Source: Lachnospiraceae bacterium (GTDB lineage Bacteria; Bacillota; Clostridia; Lachnospirales; Lachnospiraceae). Taken from it: 58,035 bases of DNA. The notes below the pieces were generated by a model. The model was not told where the DNA came from, did not search any database, and worked only from the letters and a program-made list of their open reading frames with translations. The DNA lies in NCBI GenBank assembly GCA_029007885.1, contig JAQXIR010000022.1:1-58035 (forward strand), read 5' to 3'. Both the position numbers and the translations under genes were made by a program. Numbering within the stretch: position 1 is the first letter of the stretch; the number at the start of each line of letters is the position of its first letter. Shown here piece after piece: positions 9,302 to 16,978 of the stretch.

Positions 9302-9340
9302 AAAAAGAAACCCCTGGGCGGTGGAAGCACCCAGGGATTT
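9302..9340 (-). terminator. Terminator of the ammonium transporter gene
   Basis: A seven-base-pair CCCTGGG stem, extended by AAA/TTT pairs, is followed on the minus strand by TTTCTTTTT. It lies about 70 bp after the amt stop; the stretch between holds a second small inverted repeat (CTGCCATAGGCAG around 9382). Confidence 0.8.
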
Positions 9341-9412
9341 CCTTCACAAAAACTAAACTATTAGGGATATAGGTAACAACTGCCATAGGCAGTGGGAACC
9401 ACTTAGTCAGAA

Positions 9413-11158
9413 CTATTCAACATCCTGTAATGCCAAATAGTCTTCTTCACCGGTACGTACTTTTACAACTCTCTGTACGTTGTATACGAAGATCTTACCA
9501 TCTCCGATATGACCTGTATAAAGTGCTTTCTTAGCAGCTTCAATAACATCTTCAACCGGTATCTTGCTTACTACTACTTCAACTTTTACTTTCGGGATTA
9601 AGGTTGCATCCACTTCAACACCACGATATTTCTCGCCGGCGCCCTTCTGAACACCACATCCCATAACCTGTGTAACGGTCATACCTGTTACACCAAGTTC
9701 GTTCATCGCTTTCTTCAGATGATCGTATCTGGAAAGTCTGGATACGATTACAACTTTTGAAATTCCTGTTGCCGGTTCTATGCTCTGAACAACCGGAACT
9801 GCAGCATCTTTCTTAGTTTCTGAAGCCGCATCATAATCGGATTCACCAAGATCTGTATTTTCATTTACTTCCATTGTCATTGTGTTAGATACATCCATGA
9901 TGCTGAATCCTGAGTATGCAGATGCAAGACCATGCTCACAACTGTCAAGACCAACGATTTCTTCTTCCTCTGTAACACGTAATCCAACTGTTTTCTTGAT
10001 AACAAGGAATGCAATCGTAATTGTAACTGCCGTCCATGCTGCAACAGCCGCAAAACCAATCAGCTGAATTCCCAACTGACCGAATCCGCCACCGTAGAAT
10101 AAACCTACGACACTGTCATTTCCCGGTGCAGAAGTTGTTGCAAAAAGACCGACTGCGATAGTACCCCAGATACCGTTTAAGCAGTGAACTGCAACGGCAC
10201 CTACAGGGTCATCGATGTGTAACTTGTAATCAAGGAGCCAAACACCGAATACAACCAGTAATCCGGAAACAATACCGATGATACTTGCACCGAGAGCATC
10301 TGTTACATCACAGGGAGCGGTGATGCCGACAAGACCTGCCAAAGATGCATTCAGACACATGGAGATATCCGGTTTGCCATATTTAATCCAAGTGAAAATC
10401 ATACATACAACGGTTGCAACTGCCGGAGCAATTGTCGTTGTTAAGAAAATGGAACCTAACTGATCAACGCTTGTTGCAGCTGCACCGTTAAATCCGTACC
10501 AGCCAAGCCACAGGATGAAAACACCAAGGCAGCCAAGCGGAAGGTTATGTCCCGGGAAAGCATTTACTTTTGTTACTTTTCCGTTTTTATCTTTTGCAAA
10601 TTTTCCGATACGGGGACCAAGTATTGCGGCACCAACCAATGCTGCGATACCACCTACCATATGGATGGCACAGGAACCTGCAAAATCATGGAAGCCAATC
10701 TGTGCTAACCAGCCGCCACCCCAGATCCAGTGTGCTTCAATCGGATAAATCAATGCCGAAATAATACCGGAATAAATACAATAGGATAAGAATTTTGTTC
10801 TCTCTGCCATCGCACCGGAAACAATTGTTGCCGTTGTGGCACAGAATACAAGGTTAAATACAAAATTTGAAAAATCAAAATTTTCATATGCTGTGAAGAT
10901 ATCAAATCCCGGTTTACCAATCAGACCGATCATATCTTCACCAAGTAACAAACTGAAACCAATCAGGATGAATACAACCGTACCGATACAGAAATCCATA
11001 AGGTTCTTCATCAAAATGTTTCCTGTGTTCTTTGCTCTGGTGAAACCTGCCTCTACCATAGCGAAGCCTGCCTGCATCCAGAACACCAATGCTGCACCGA
11101 TCAAAAACCAGACAGCAAAGACTTGCCCATCAACTGCGCTTAAAATTTCTTCTGTCAT
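9413..11158 (-). CDS. amt: Ammonium transporter with C-terminal PII domain (Amt-GlnK fusion)
   Basis: A 581-residue fusion. Residues 1 to about 410 form an Amt/Mep/Rh ammonium channel of 11 helices: FWMQAGFAMVEAGFTRAKN near the N-terminus, the pore histidine stretches EAHWIWGGGWL and VGAVAVHCLNGIWGT, and FILWLGWYGFNG. After a linker, residues about 470-581 form a PII signal protein: VVIVSRLSRYDHLKKAMNEL, a T-loop with QKGAGEKYRG (the uridylylatable Tyr is kept) and TGHIGDGKIFVY. Free PII normally plugs the channel when nitrogen is plentiful; here the regulator is tethered. An upstream ATG (11218) is rejected because GAGGAGG precedes the ATG at 11158 and the upstream one lies in the leader terminator. 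Confidence 0.95.
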   Translation of the reverse strand: MTEEILSAVDGQVFAVWFLIGAALVFWMQAGFAMVEAGFTRAKNTGNILMKNLMDFCIGTVVFILIGFSLLLGEDMIGLIGKPGFDIFTAYENFDFSNFVFNLVFCATTATIVSGAMAERTKFLSYCIYSGIISALIYPIEAHWIWGGGWLAQIGFHDFAGSCAIHMVGGIAALVGAAILGPRIGKFAKDKNGKVTKVNAFPGHNLPLGCLGVFILWLGWYGFNGAAATSVDQLGSIFLTTTIAPAVATVVCMIFTWIKYGKPDISMCLNASLAGLVGITAPCDVTDALGASIIGIVSGLLVVFGVWLLDYKLHIDDPVGAVAVHCLNGIWGTIAVGLFATTSAPGNDSVVGLFYGGGFGQLGIQLIGFAAVAAWTAVTITIAFLVIKKTVGLRVTEEEEIVGLDSCEHGLASAYSGFSIMDVSNTMTMEVNENTDLGESDYDAASETKKDAAVPVVQSIEPATGISKVVIVSRLSRYDHLKKAMNELGVTGMTVTQVMGCGVQKGAGEKYRGVEVDATLIPKVKVEVVVSKIPVEDVIEAAKKALYTGHIGDGKIFVYNVQRVVKVRTGEEDYLALQDVE

Positions 11159-11177
11159 TTCAATCTCCTCCTCACAT

Positions 11178-11228
11178 AAAAAAAGCAGAGCAAGAATTCG
11201 GAAATCAGTTCCGAGCACCTTTGCTCTG
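11178..11228 (-). terminator. Leader terminator 2 before amt, overlapped by a small AAAGGU-loop hairpin
   Basis: On the minus strand CAGAGCAA (11221-11228) pairs with TTGCTCTG (11186-11193) around an inner hairpin (TCGGAA/TTCCGA), then seven Ts, ending 20 bases before the amt start codon. The 5' arm can alternatively form GAGC-AAAGGU-GCUC (11213-11226). A terminator placed between promoter and gene, with an alternative hairpin on its 5' arm, is the hallmark of antitermination control. Confidence 0.75.
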
Positions 11229-11295
11229 TCTTTTTTATATTTTTATTTTTCCGACTATCCCTAATACTGTCACAAAATTATGTACCAATCGGAAA

Positions 11296-11338
11296 TAAAA
11301 AGAAAAGTGCTAGGGAAATTTTCCTTAGCACCTTTGCT
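11296..11338 (-). terminator. Leader terminator 1 before amt, overlapped by a small AAAGGU-loop hairpin
   Basis: GTGCTA and TAGCAC (stem 11307-11331, with inner GGAA/TTCC pairs) are followed by TTTTCTTTTT on the minus strand. The sequence AGCAAAGGTGCT at 11327-11338 overlaps its 5' arm and can form an alternative three-base-pair hairpin with an AAAGGU hexaloop. The same 12 bases recur at 11214-11225 before leader terminator 2. Confidence 0.65.
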
Positions 11339-11351
11339 TTGTATGTTTTGG

Positions 11352-11380
11352 AGTCTATCACTTAATTTTTTAGGTGTCAA
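11352..11380 (-). promoter_or_regulatory. Sigma-A promoter of amt
   Basis: A perfect TTGACA (11375-11380), 17 bp, and TAGACT (11352-11357) on the minus strand. The predicted start near 11345 leaves a leader of about 185 bases containing two terminators. Confidence 0.8.
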
Positions 11381-11397
11381 CACTTTTTTCGAAAATT

Positions 11398-12258
11398 TTA
11401 TAAACTTTTTTCTTGCCTCTTAGTTTCATCATACAAAAAACGCTGATATTTTCGCTGTTCCAGCGTTACCTCTTCGGTATAAACAAATCCTAATTTTTTT
11501 AGTAATTTTATCGATGATATGTTTTCCGGTTCTGCAAGCGCCTGAATTTTTTCAAATCCGTACGCTTCTTTGGCTAACGTAAGAATGCAGCTGCATACCT
11601 CATATGCATATCCCTGTTTCTGATACTCTTTTCCCAGCATAAATCCCAGTTCAGGTTCTTCAAACCCTACTCGATAATTAAGACCCGCCCGTCCAATCAG
11701 TTTTCCGTCACTTTTACGAATAATCATCCATGTTCCGAAACCAAAATACATATAGATGTTTCTAATATAATTGCGGATGTAATCCCGTTCCATTTCCCTG
11801 TCTTCAAACAGTCCTTCCATATAACGGGTAACTTCCGGATCTTGATAAATTTGATAAAGGTCATCCAGATCCTCTTCTGTCATTTCGCGGATTTCACAAC
11901 GGGATGTATCTACAATATGCCATGGCCTTTTTGTAAAACGCTGCCACACTTTAATAAAGAAATCCGTTTCCAGTTCATCCACTTCCTCTACCGCATATGG
12001 AAATCCAAAAAAATCTTCTTCTCTATTTTTTTCATGGCATACCACTATTACAAACCAACCGCTTTGCCGTAGACGTTCTGCCGTCTTCCTTTTGTCACAA
12101 AGAACGAGTGCTTCTTGTTGTCCATGCCGTATTTCTGTCATCTTTTCTATCTCTAAAGGCAAAATTTGTTTCCATCCGATTCCGTCCTTTTTCAATCGAT
12201 TAGCAAGTTCTTGTGTTGTCTTAGGTTCATCACAGCAATCATAAATCGCATGCAGCAT
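11398..12258 (-). CDS. GNAT family N-acetyltransferase with N-terminal extension
   Basis: A 286-residue protein. Residues from about 115 on form a RimJ/RimL-like acetyltransferase: IREMTEEDLDDLYQIYQDPEVTRYME, LIGRAGLNYR, ELGFMLGKEYQKQGYAYEV (acetyl-CoA pyrophosphate loop) and SIKLLKKLGFVY. The first 110 residues are a separate domain; ALVLCDKRKTAERLRQSGWFVIVV suggests a degenerate HAD-like or Rossmann-type fold, a combination often seen in Clostridia. The substrate is unknown. It is a single gene between the amt leader and ppiB, transcribed away from ppiB. Confidence 0.8.
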   Translation of the reverse strand: MLHAIYDCCDEPKTTQELANRLKKDGIGWKQILPLEIEKMTEIRHGQQEALVLCDKRKTAERLRQSGWFVIVVCHEKNREEDFFGFPYAVEEVDELETDFFIKVWQRFTKRPWHIVDTSRCEIREMTEEDLDDLYQIYQDPEVTRYMEGLFEDREMERDYIRNYIRNIYMYFGFGTWMIIRKSDGKLIGRAGLNYRVGFEEPELGFMLGKEYQKQGYAYEVCSCILTLAKEAYGFEKIQALAEPENISSIKLLKKLGFVYTEEVTLEQRKYQRFLYDETKRQEKSL

Positions 12259-12355
12259 AAATATCCTCTCCGAATCTTTACGTTTCTTCTATATTAAGGT
12301 AAAATAAAAAGCAATTACTTATTCATATCATATCAGAAAGGAAGGACCAAGTACA

Positions 12356-12880
12356 ATGGCACAAAATCCGATTGTTACAATTACTCTGGAAAACGGTGAT
12401 GTCATGAAAGCAGAACTGTATCCGGAGATTGCTCCAAACACCGTTAATAATTTTATTTCCCTGATTCAGAAAAATTTTTATGACGGACTTATCTTTCACC
12501 GCATTATCAAAGGCTTTATGATTCAGGGCGGATGTCCGGACGGAACCGGCATGGGCGGTCCCGGATATTCGATTAAAGGAGAATTCTCTCAGAACGGTTT
12601 TACAAATGATTTAAAACATACGAAAGGTGTTCTTTCCATGGCAAGAGCCATGCATCCGGACTCCGCAGGTTCCCAGTTCTTTATCATGCATGAGAATGCG
12701 CCGCATCTTGACGGCTCATATGCCGCATTCGGAAAAGTAACAGACGGACTTGACATCGTAGATAAACTGGCAAGTGTCAAAACAACTTATTATGATGACA
12801 GACCGGTGGAAGATCAACGCATCAAGTCAGTAACTGTCGAAACGTTCGGCATTTCTTATCCGGAACCGGAAAAAATATAG
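12356..12880 (+). CDS. ppiB: Cyclophilin-type peptidyl-prolyl cis-trans isomerase
   Basis: Cytoplasmic proline isomerase, 174 residues without a signal peptide. The cyclophilin core is complete: FHRIIKGFMIQGGCPDGTGMGGPGYSIKGEF, then LSMARAMHPDSAGSQFFIM with the active-site Phe/Gln region, and LDGSYAAFGKVTDGLDIVDKL. The start follows AAAGGAAGG. It is a monocistronic gene divergent from the GNAT gene and ends in its own terminator. Confidence 0.93.
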   Translation: MAQNPIVTITLENGDVMKAELYPEIAPNTVNNFISLIQKNFYDGLIFHRIIKGFMIQGGCPDGTGMGGPGYSIKGEFSQNGFTNDLKHTKGVLSMARAMHPDSAGSQFFIMHENAPHLDGSYAAFGKVTDGLDIVDKLASVKTTYYDDRPVEDQRIKSVTVETFGISYPEPEKI

Positions 12881-12891
12881 TGATTACAGAG

Positions 12892-12931
12892 CACCGCACG
12901 GACAAATCTATTCCGGCGGTGTTCATTTTTT
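12892..12931 (+). terminator. Terminator of ppiB
   Basis: CACCGC (12892-12897) pairs with GCGGTG (12916-12921), extended by CGG/CCG inside, and is followed by TTCATTTTTT, 11 bp after the ppiB stop. Confidence 0.75.
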
Positions 12932-13037
12932 GTTCATATTTAATTTAAAAAAACTTAATTTACATAACATTTTTTATCCATTTTTACCCGTTATACTTCA
13001 AGTATAAGATAAATCTACAAGACAGTCACAAAGTGCT

Positions 13038-13138
13038 TATAATAACTTTTTCATAATAAATGCCAAGCAAAAAGCCTTTGCTTGGCATCCTCCCTTTCTC
13101 TAAAGGTTCTGTGATTTCATAATACAGAATCTTTTTTA
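13038..13138 (+). ncRNA. Candidate small RNA with own promoter and terminator
   Basis: Within the gap 12932-13239, a TATAAT (13038-13043) with a weak TCTACA 18 bp upstream could start a transcript near 13050. It would hold a perfect 10-bp hairpin (13062-13071 with 13077-13086), a single-stranded CU-rich stretch CCTCCCTTTCTCT (13089-13101) and an eight-base-pair terminator stem (13105-13112 with 13124-13131) followed by TTTTTT. The unit is closed on both sides: ppiB has its own terminator upstream and the next promoter starts right after the T run. The CU-rich loop is complementary to Shine-Dalgarno sequences. No RNA family was recognised; this is inference from structure. Confidence 0.4.
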
Positions 13139-13167
13139 TTGACAACTATTGTATGCTGGTATACAAT
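13139..13167 (+). promoter_or_regulatory. Sigma-A promoter of the AGCS symporter
   Basis: TTGACA (13139-13144), 17 bp, TACAAT (13162-13167). The -35 hexamer abuts the preceding terminator's T run. Confidence 0.8.
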
Positions 13168-13173
13168 GAATGC

Positions 13174-13214
13174 GTTACAAAGGGCGTAGCATATCTTATG
13201 TTACGTCTTTTTCT
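13174..13214 (+). terminator. Leader terminator/antiterminator-like hairpins before the AGCS symporter
   Basis: An 11-base-pair stem (13183-13193 with 13197-13207, including G-U pairs) and TTTTT at 13208-13212 form a terminator 25 bases before the start codon. Its 5' arm can instead pair in a smaller hairpin, GUUAC (13174-13178) with GUAGC (13186-13190) around an AAAGGGC loop. The layout resembles the amt leader. Confidence 0.55.
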
Positions 13215-13239
13215 ATATTAATACGAGGGGAGAAATACT

Positions 13240-14685
13240 ATGGAACATTTCGCCGAAACCGTTGCCAAAGTAAACGGTGTTTTAAACAATTTTATCTGGG
13301 GCCCCTACATGCTTGCCGCATTTTTACTTGTCGGCTTCATGTTTACCGTAAGAACGGGTGTTTTTCAGATTAGTCACTTCAAGTCATGGATTAATGTCAC
13401 ATTTTTACAATTATTCCGTAAAGACAAACATAAAGTCTTAAAAACGGATGATAAGCATTCCATTTCTCAGTTTCAATCACTTTGTACAGCTCTTGCCGCA
13501 ACAATCGGAACCGGTAATATTGCCGGAGTTGCAACAGCAATTGCCGCAGGTGGTCCGGGTGCCGTATTCTGGATGTGGTTATCTGCTTTCTTAGGTATGA
13601 TGACAAACTACGCAGAAAATACACTGGGTATCAAATATCGCTATAAGAATGAAAAAGGAGACTGGATTGGAGGTGCTTTTGTCTATATCGAAAGAGGACT
13701 CGGTAAAAGTTGGAAATGGCTTGCCGTACTCTTTGCAATCTTCTGCGGACTTGCATCTTTCGGTATCGGTAACATGACACAGGTTAACTCCATTGCAAAC
13801 GGTCTGAGCAGTTCTTTCCATATTGATCCGCGTATCACCGCTGTGATTCTGATGATTTTTGTAGCTCTTGTAATCATCGGCGGTATCAAGCGAATTGCCA
13901 GTGTTACGGAAAAAATTGTTCCTTTCATGGCTTTCCTTTATATTATCGGAGGTCTTGTTATTATCTGCTGCAACATCACAGCCGTGCCTGCCGCTTTCCG
14001 TTTAATTTTTACCGAAGCCTTCAATTTCAAGGCAATGGGCGGCGGTGTTTTGGGATACGGTGTTATGCTTGCCATGAGAAAAGGTATTTCAAGAGGTGTA
14101 TTCAGTAATGAAGCCGGTCTTGGTTCTTCCGTTATGGTACATTCCGCATCCGATGTAAAAGAACCTGTTATTCAGGGTATGTGGGGTATCTTCGAAGTAT
14201 TTGCCGACACATTGATTGTCTGCACAATTACAGCCCTTACCATTTTAACAAGCGGTGTTTACGATATGGATACATACCTTACGGCAATTGCCGCAGGAGA
14301 AGAAGTTGTTTCCGGAACGGCTCTGACCAGTGCAGCCTTTTCTTCGGTCATTCCGTTCGGTGATAAATTTGTTGCAATCAGCATCATGCTCTTTGCATTC
14401 TCGACTGTCCTCGGCTGGTCCTATTACGGAGAACGCGCGATTGAATATTTGTTTGGAATCAAAGCAATTCTCCCATATAAAATTGTATTTATTTGTGCTA
14501 TCTATTTGGGATGTACAGCATCTTTAAACCTTGTTTGGGATATCGCCGATACCTTAAACGGTTTCATGGCTCTTCCGAACTTAATTGCAATTACACTCTT
14601 ATCCGGTGAAGTCGTTAAGATGACAAAAGATTACATTGCACGTGTTAAATCCGGAAAAGAAACCGAAGAGGGTGAAGAACTGTAA
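13240..14685 (+). CDS. AGCS family sodium:alanine/glycine/glutamine symporter
   Basis: A 481-residue secondary transporter with about 11 helices that imports small neutral amino acids with Na+. Family motifs are FWMWLSAFLGMMTNYAEN with TLGIKYR, ALAATIGTGNIAGVATAI (the AGCS signature, GTGN) near residue 90, and RGVFSNEAGLGSSVMVHS near 285. The start is fixed by AGGGGAG nine bases upstream. B. subtilis AlsT transports glutamine, but the substrate here cannot be decided. It is monocistronic, with a leader terminator and a strong downstream terminator. Confidence 0.92.
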   Translation: MEHFAETVAKVNGVLNNFIWGPYMLAAFLLVGFMFTVRTGVFQISHFKSWINVTFLQLFRKDKHKVLKTDDKHSISQFQSLCTALAATIGTGNIAGVATAIAAGGPGAVFWMWLSAFLGMMTNYAENTLGIKYRYKNEKGDWIGGAFVYIERGLGKSWKWLAVLFAIFCGLASFGIGNMTQVNSIANGLSSSFHIDPRITAVILMIFVALVIIGGIKRIASVTEKIVPFMAFLYIIGGLVIICCNITAVPAAFRLIFTEAFNFKAMGGGVLGYGVMLAMRKGISRGVFSNEAGLGSSVMVHSASDVKEPVIQGMWGIFEVFADTLIVCTITALTILTSGVYDMDTYLTAIAAGEEVVSGTALTSAAFSSVIPFGDKFVAISIMLFAFSTVLGWSYYGERAIEYLFGIKAILPYKIVFICAIYLGCTASLNLVWDIADTLNGFMALPNLIAITLLSGEVVKMTKDYIARVKSGKETEEGEEL

Positions 14686-14703
14686 AACAGAAAGAAAAAC
14701 AGA

Positions 14704-14738
14704 AACAGGCTGTGGCATTTGCCACAGCCTGTTTTTTT
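14704..14738. terminator. Bidirectional terminator between symporter and aldolase genes
   Basis: A 13-base-pair perfect stem (AACAGGCTGTGGC paired around ATTT) with T runs on both strands separates the two convergent genes. Confidence 0.9.
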
Positions 14739-14753
14739 CTATTACGGCTATTC

Positions 14754-15617
14754 TCAAGCTTTGTCGATAGAACCGAAGATTTCCATTTTTTCTTTTACTT
14801 TTGCTTTGATAGCATCAAATCCCGGTGCTAAGAGTTTACGAGGATCGAATCCTTTTCCTTCCTGATCTTTGCCTGCTTCAATATATTTACGTGTAGCTTC
14901 AGCAAATACTAACTGACACTCTGTATTTACATTGATTTTTGCAACACCAAGAGAAATTGCTTTTTTAATCATTTCATCCGGAATACCTGTACCACCGTGA
15001 AGAACTAACGGTAAGTCACCTGTCTTCTGCTGAACAGCGTCTAATACGTCGAACTGTAATCCTGCCCAGTTTTCAGGATATTTTCCATGGATGTTACCGA
15101 TACCTGCTGCTAAGAAATCTACGCCTAAATCAGCAATTTTCTTGCATTCTTCAGGGTCTGCACATTCGCCCATTCCTACAACACCATCTTCTTCTCCGCC
15201 GATGGAACCAACTTCTGCTTCAACAGAGATTCCTTTTGCGTGAGCTGCTGCTACGATTTCTTTTGTTTTCTCAACATTCTCTTCGATAGAATATTTAGAA
15301 CCGTCGAACATGATTGACGGGAATCCTGCTTCGATACATTTGTAGCAGTGATCATAAGAACCATGGTCAAGATGTACTGCAACCGGAACAGTAATGTTCT
15401 GATCTTTGATAAGACCGTTAACCATTCCCATAACAACATCATATCCGCCCATGTATTTTCCTGCGCCTTCGGATACACCTAAGATTACAGGAGAGTTGCA
15501 TTCCTGAGCTGTAAGTAAAATAGCTTTTGTCCACTCTAAGTTGTTAATGTTGAACTGTCCAACTGCATAATGGCCAGCTTTTGCTTTTTTAAGCATTTCT
15601 GTTGCTGATACTAACAT
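14754..15617 (-). CDS. fba: Class II fructose-1,6-bisphosphate aldolase
   Basis: Zinc-dependent glycolytic enzyme splitting fructose-1,6-bisphosphate, 287 residues. Metal ligands are visible in VHLDHGSYD near residue 83, AGIGNIHGKY near 175 and LHGGTGIPDEMI near 207; the C-terminus holds GVAKINVNTEC. The longer frame (to 15680) is rejected: GGAGG lies nine bases before the ATG at 15617, and family proteins start MLVSxxEML. It is a single gene, convergent with the symporter. Confidence 0.96.
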   Translation of the reverse strand: MLVSATEMLKKAKAGHYAVGQFNINNLEWTKAILLTAQECNSPVILGVSEGAGKYMGGYDVVMGMVNGLIKDQNITVPVAVHLDHGSYDHCYKCIEAGFPSIMFDGSKYSIEENVEKTKEIVAAAHAKGISVEAEVGSIGGEEDGVVGMGECADPEECKKIADLGVDFLAAGIGNIHGKYPENWAGLQFDVLDAVQQKTGDLPLVLHGGTGIPDEMIKKAISLGVAKINVNTECQLVFAEATRKYIEAGKDQEGKGFDPRKLLAPGFDAIKAKVKEKMEIFGSIDKA

Positions 15618-15717
15618 GTTTTTTTCCTCCATTATTTCTGTATAAATTTTTTCGTACCTATTATAACCTAAGTATGCCAAAAAAGAAACAGAAAATGCGA
15701 ATTTTATTTCCTATACA

Positions 15718-16626
15718 TCAGTCTTTTTTCATTTCCGTCGGAATCATAATCCTAATAGCCTGTTTTCTGTTTTTAATCGTAACTTTCTTCTGCTCACCGC
15801 CAAATTCCCCGTCAAGTGTCCAGGGTATTTTTTCATCCGATTCAAAAATCACCTTTTTTGTTTTAAAGCAATACATCAATTCGGTATCAATATCCCCTAC
15901 TAACAGTGCCGCCATAATCGTATTTAACTCAACCGGATTTTTTGGTATTTTAATTAATGTCACTTCAAACACACCGTCATCCAGTTCCACATATTTCCCG
16001 GTTATCCTTTTAAATCCACCAACCGAAACAGAATTTGTAACCATACCGAAAATAAAATCATCTTCTATGGTATTGCCATCATAGGTTACTTTAAAATGAA
16101 ACGCTTTTGTAACCGGCAATCGTTTCATTCCTTCCAGAAGATATGCCATATGTCCCAGAATGTTCTTCATCTGTTGATTTGTCTCATATGATACATCCGT
16201 AAATAGTCCAAACGCTGCAATGTACACAAAAAAATCTTTATTAAACGCTCCGACATCACACAGAAACTCTTTTCCGTTTACTGCCACATTAGCTGCTTTG
16301 ACCATACTCTTCGGAATATGAAGACTGTTTGCAAAGTCATTTGTAGAGCCTGCCGGTATATAACCGATTGTTGTCCTGTTTTCACAATGCATGATACCGG
16401 TAACCACTTCATCAAGTGTCCCGTCTCCTCCGCTGCATACAACAAGGTCATACCTTTCCTGCATCTTTTCTGCCGCCTCTATAGCATCTCCCGCATATTG
16501 TGTCGGATATACCGTGATTTCATACCCGTTCTTTGCAAAAGTATTCAAGATGTCTGATAAACGCATCCGAATCTGTTCTTTTCCTGCTTTTGGATTGTAA
16601 ATAAACAATAATTTCTTTCTGTCCAT
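15718..16626 (-). CDS. Diacylglycerol/lipid kinase family protein (YegS/BmrU-like)
   Basis: A soluble lipid kinase of about 302 residues that phosphorylates diacylglycerol or a related lipid. The DAGK catalytic motifs are present: LLFIYNPKAGKEQ at the start, VVCSGGDGTLDEVVTGI near residue 58 and IPAGSTNDFANSL near 90. The C-terminal beta domain (DDGVFEVTLIK, WTLDGEFGG) is complete. Two in-frame ATGs (16626 and 16632) fit; AGGGTG sits about eight bases before 16626. It starts 85 bp after the Crh-like gene ends. Confidence 0.88.
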   Translation of the reverse strand: MDRKKLLFIYNPKAGKEQIRMRLSDILNTFAKNGYEITVYPTQYAGDAIEAAEKMQERYDLVVCSGGDGTLDEVVTGIMHCENRTTIGYIPAGSTNDFANSLHIPKSMVKAANVAVNGKEFLCDVGAFNKDFFVYIAAFGLFTDVSYETNQQMKNILGHMAYLLEGMKRLPVTKAFHFKVTYDGNTIEDDFIFGMVTNSVSVGGFKRITGKYVELDDGVFEVTLIKIPKNPVELNTIMAALLVGDIDTELMYCFKTKKVIFESDEKIPWTLDGEFGGEQKKVTIKNRKQAIRIMIPTEMKKD

Positions 16627-16711
16627 ATCCATCACCCTACTGTCCTGATATGAAAAAGGCTGCCAAAAACGCCTCCATTCCGTTTTTAACAACCTTTCAA
16701 TTCTGTCATTC

Positions 16712-16966
16712 TTACTTGCCGCTTAAATACTTTTCAATTTCTTCTATTGCTTCTTCTTCGTCTTTTCCCTCTACGAAAGCAGTTACTTTTTCTCCGGTAT
16801 CAAGCCCTAAACTCATCATTCCCATAATACTCTTCGCATTTACTTTTTTGTTTCCTGATTCCAAATAAATATTGCTTTCAAAACGATTGGCAATATTAAT
16901 CAGTAAAGCTACCGGTCTGGGCTCAAGTCCATTTTCCAGACGGATTTCAATTTCCCTGCTAATCAT
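16712..16966 (-). CDS. crh: Crh-like HPr paralog with Glu15 and Ser46
   Basis: An 84-residue HPr-fold protein. In true HPr, His15 in GLHARP carries the PTS phosphate; here the segment is GLEPRP, with Glu at position 15. The regulatory serine is kept in KSIMGMMSLG (Ser46), the target of HPr kinase. That is the pattern of B. subtilis Crh, where Gln replaces His15, and the position next to whiA and rapZ is also the position of crh in B. subtilis. It should therefore be unable to transfer PTS phosphate but able to act, when Ser-phosphorylated, with a CcpA-type repressor. hprK lies only 4 kb upstream. Annotation as plain HPr would be misleading. The symbol is by synteny and residue pattern. Confidence 0.8.
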   Translation of the reverse strand: MISREIEIRLENGLEPRPVALLINIANRFESNIYLESGNKKVNAKSIMGMMSLGLDTGEKVTAFVEGKDEEEAIEEIEKYLSGK

Positions 16967-16978
16967 AATGTCTCCTCC

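Noticed and set aside
9302-9412. Inverted repeat CTGCCATAGGCAG as an operator
   Set aside because: It lies in the 3' untranslated region after amt, away from any promoter; more likely part of the mRNA end structure.
11159-11218. Longer start of the Amt protein (20 extra residues)
   Set aside because: These codons lie in the leader terminator, and the strong ribosome binding site is before the ATG at 11158.
9360-11270. 11-base match TATTAGGGATA between the amt leader and the amt 3' region in opposite orientation
   Set aside because: Short, AT-rich and lacking context; likely chance.
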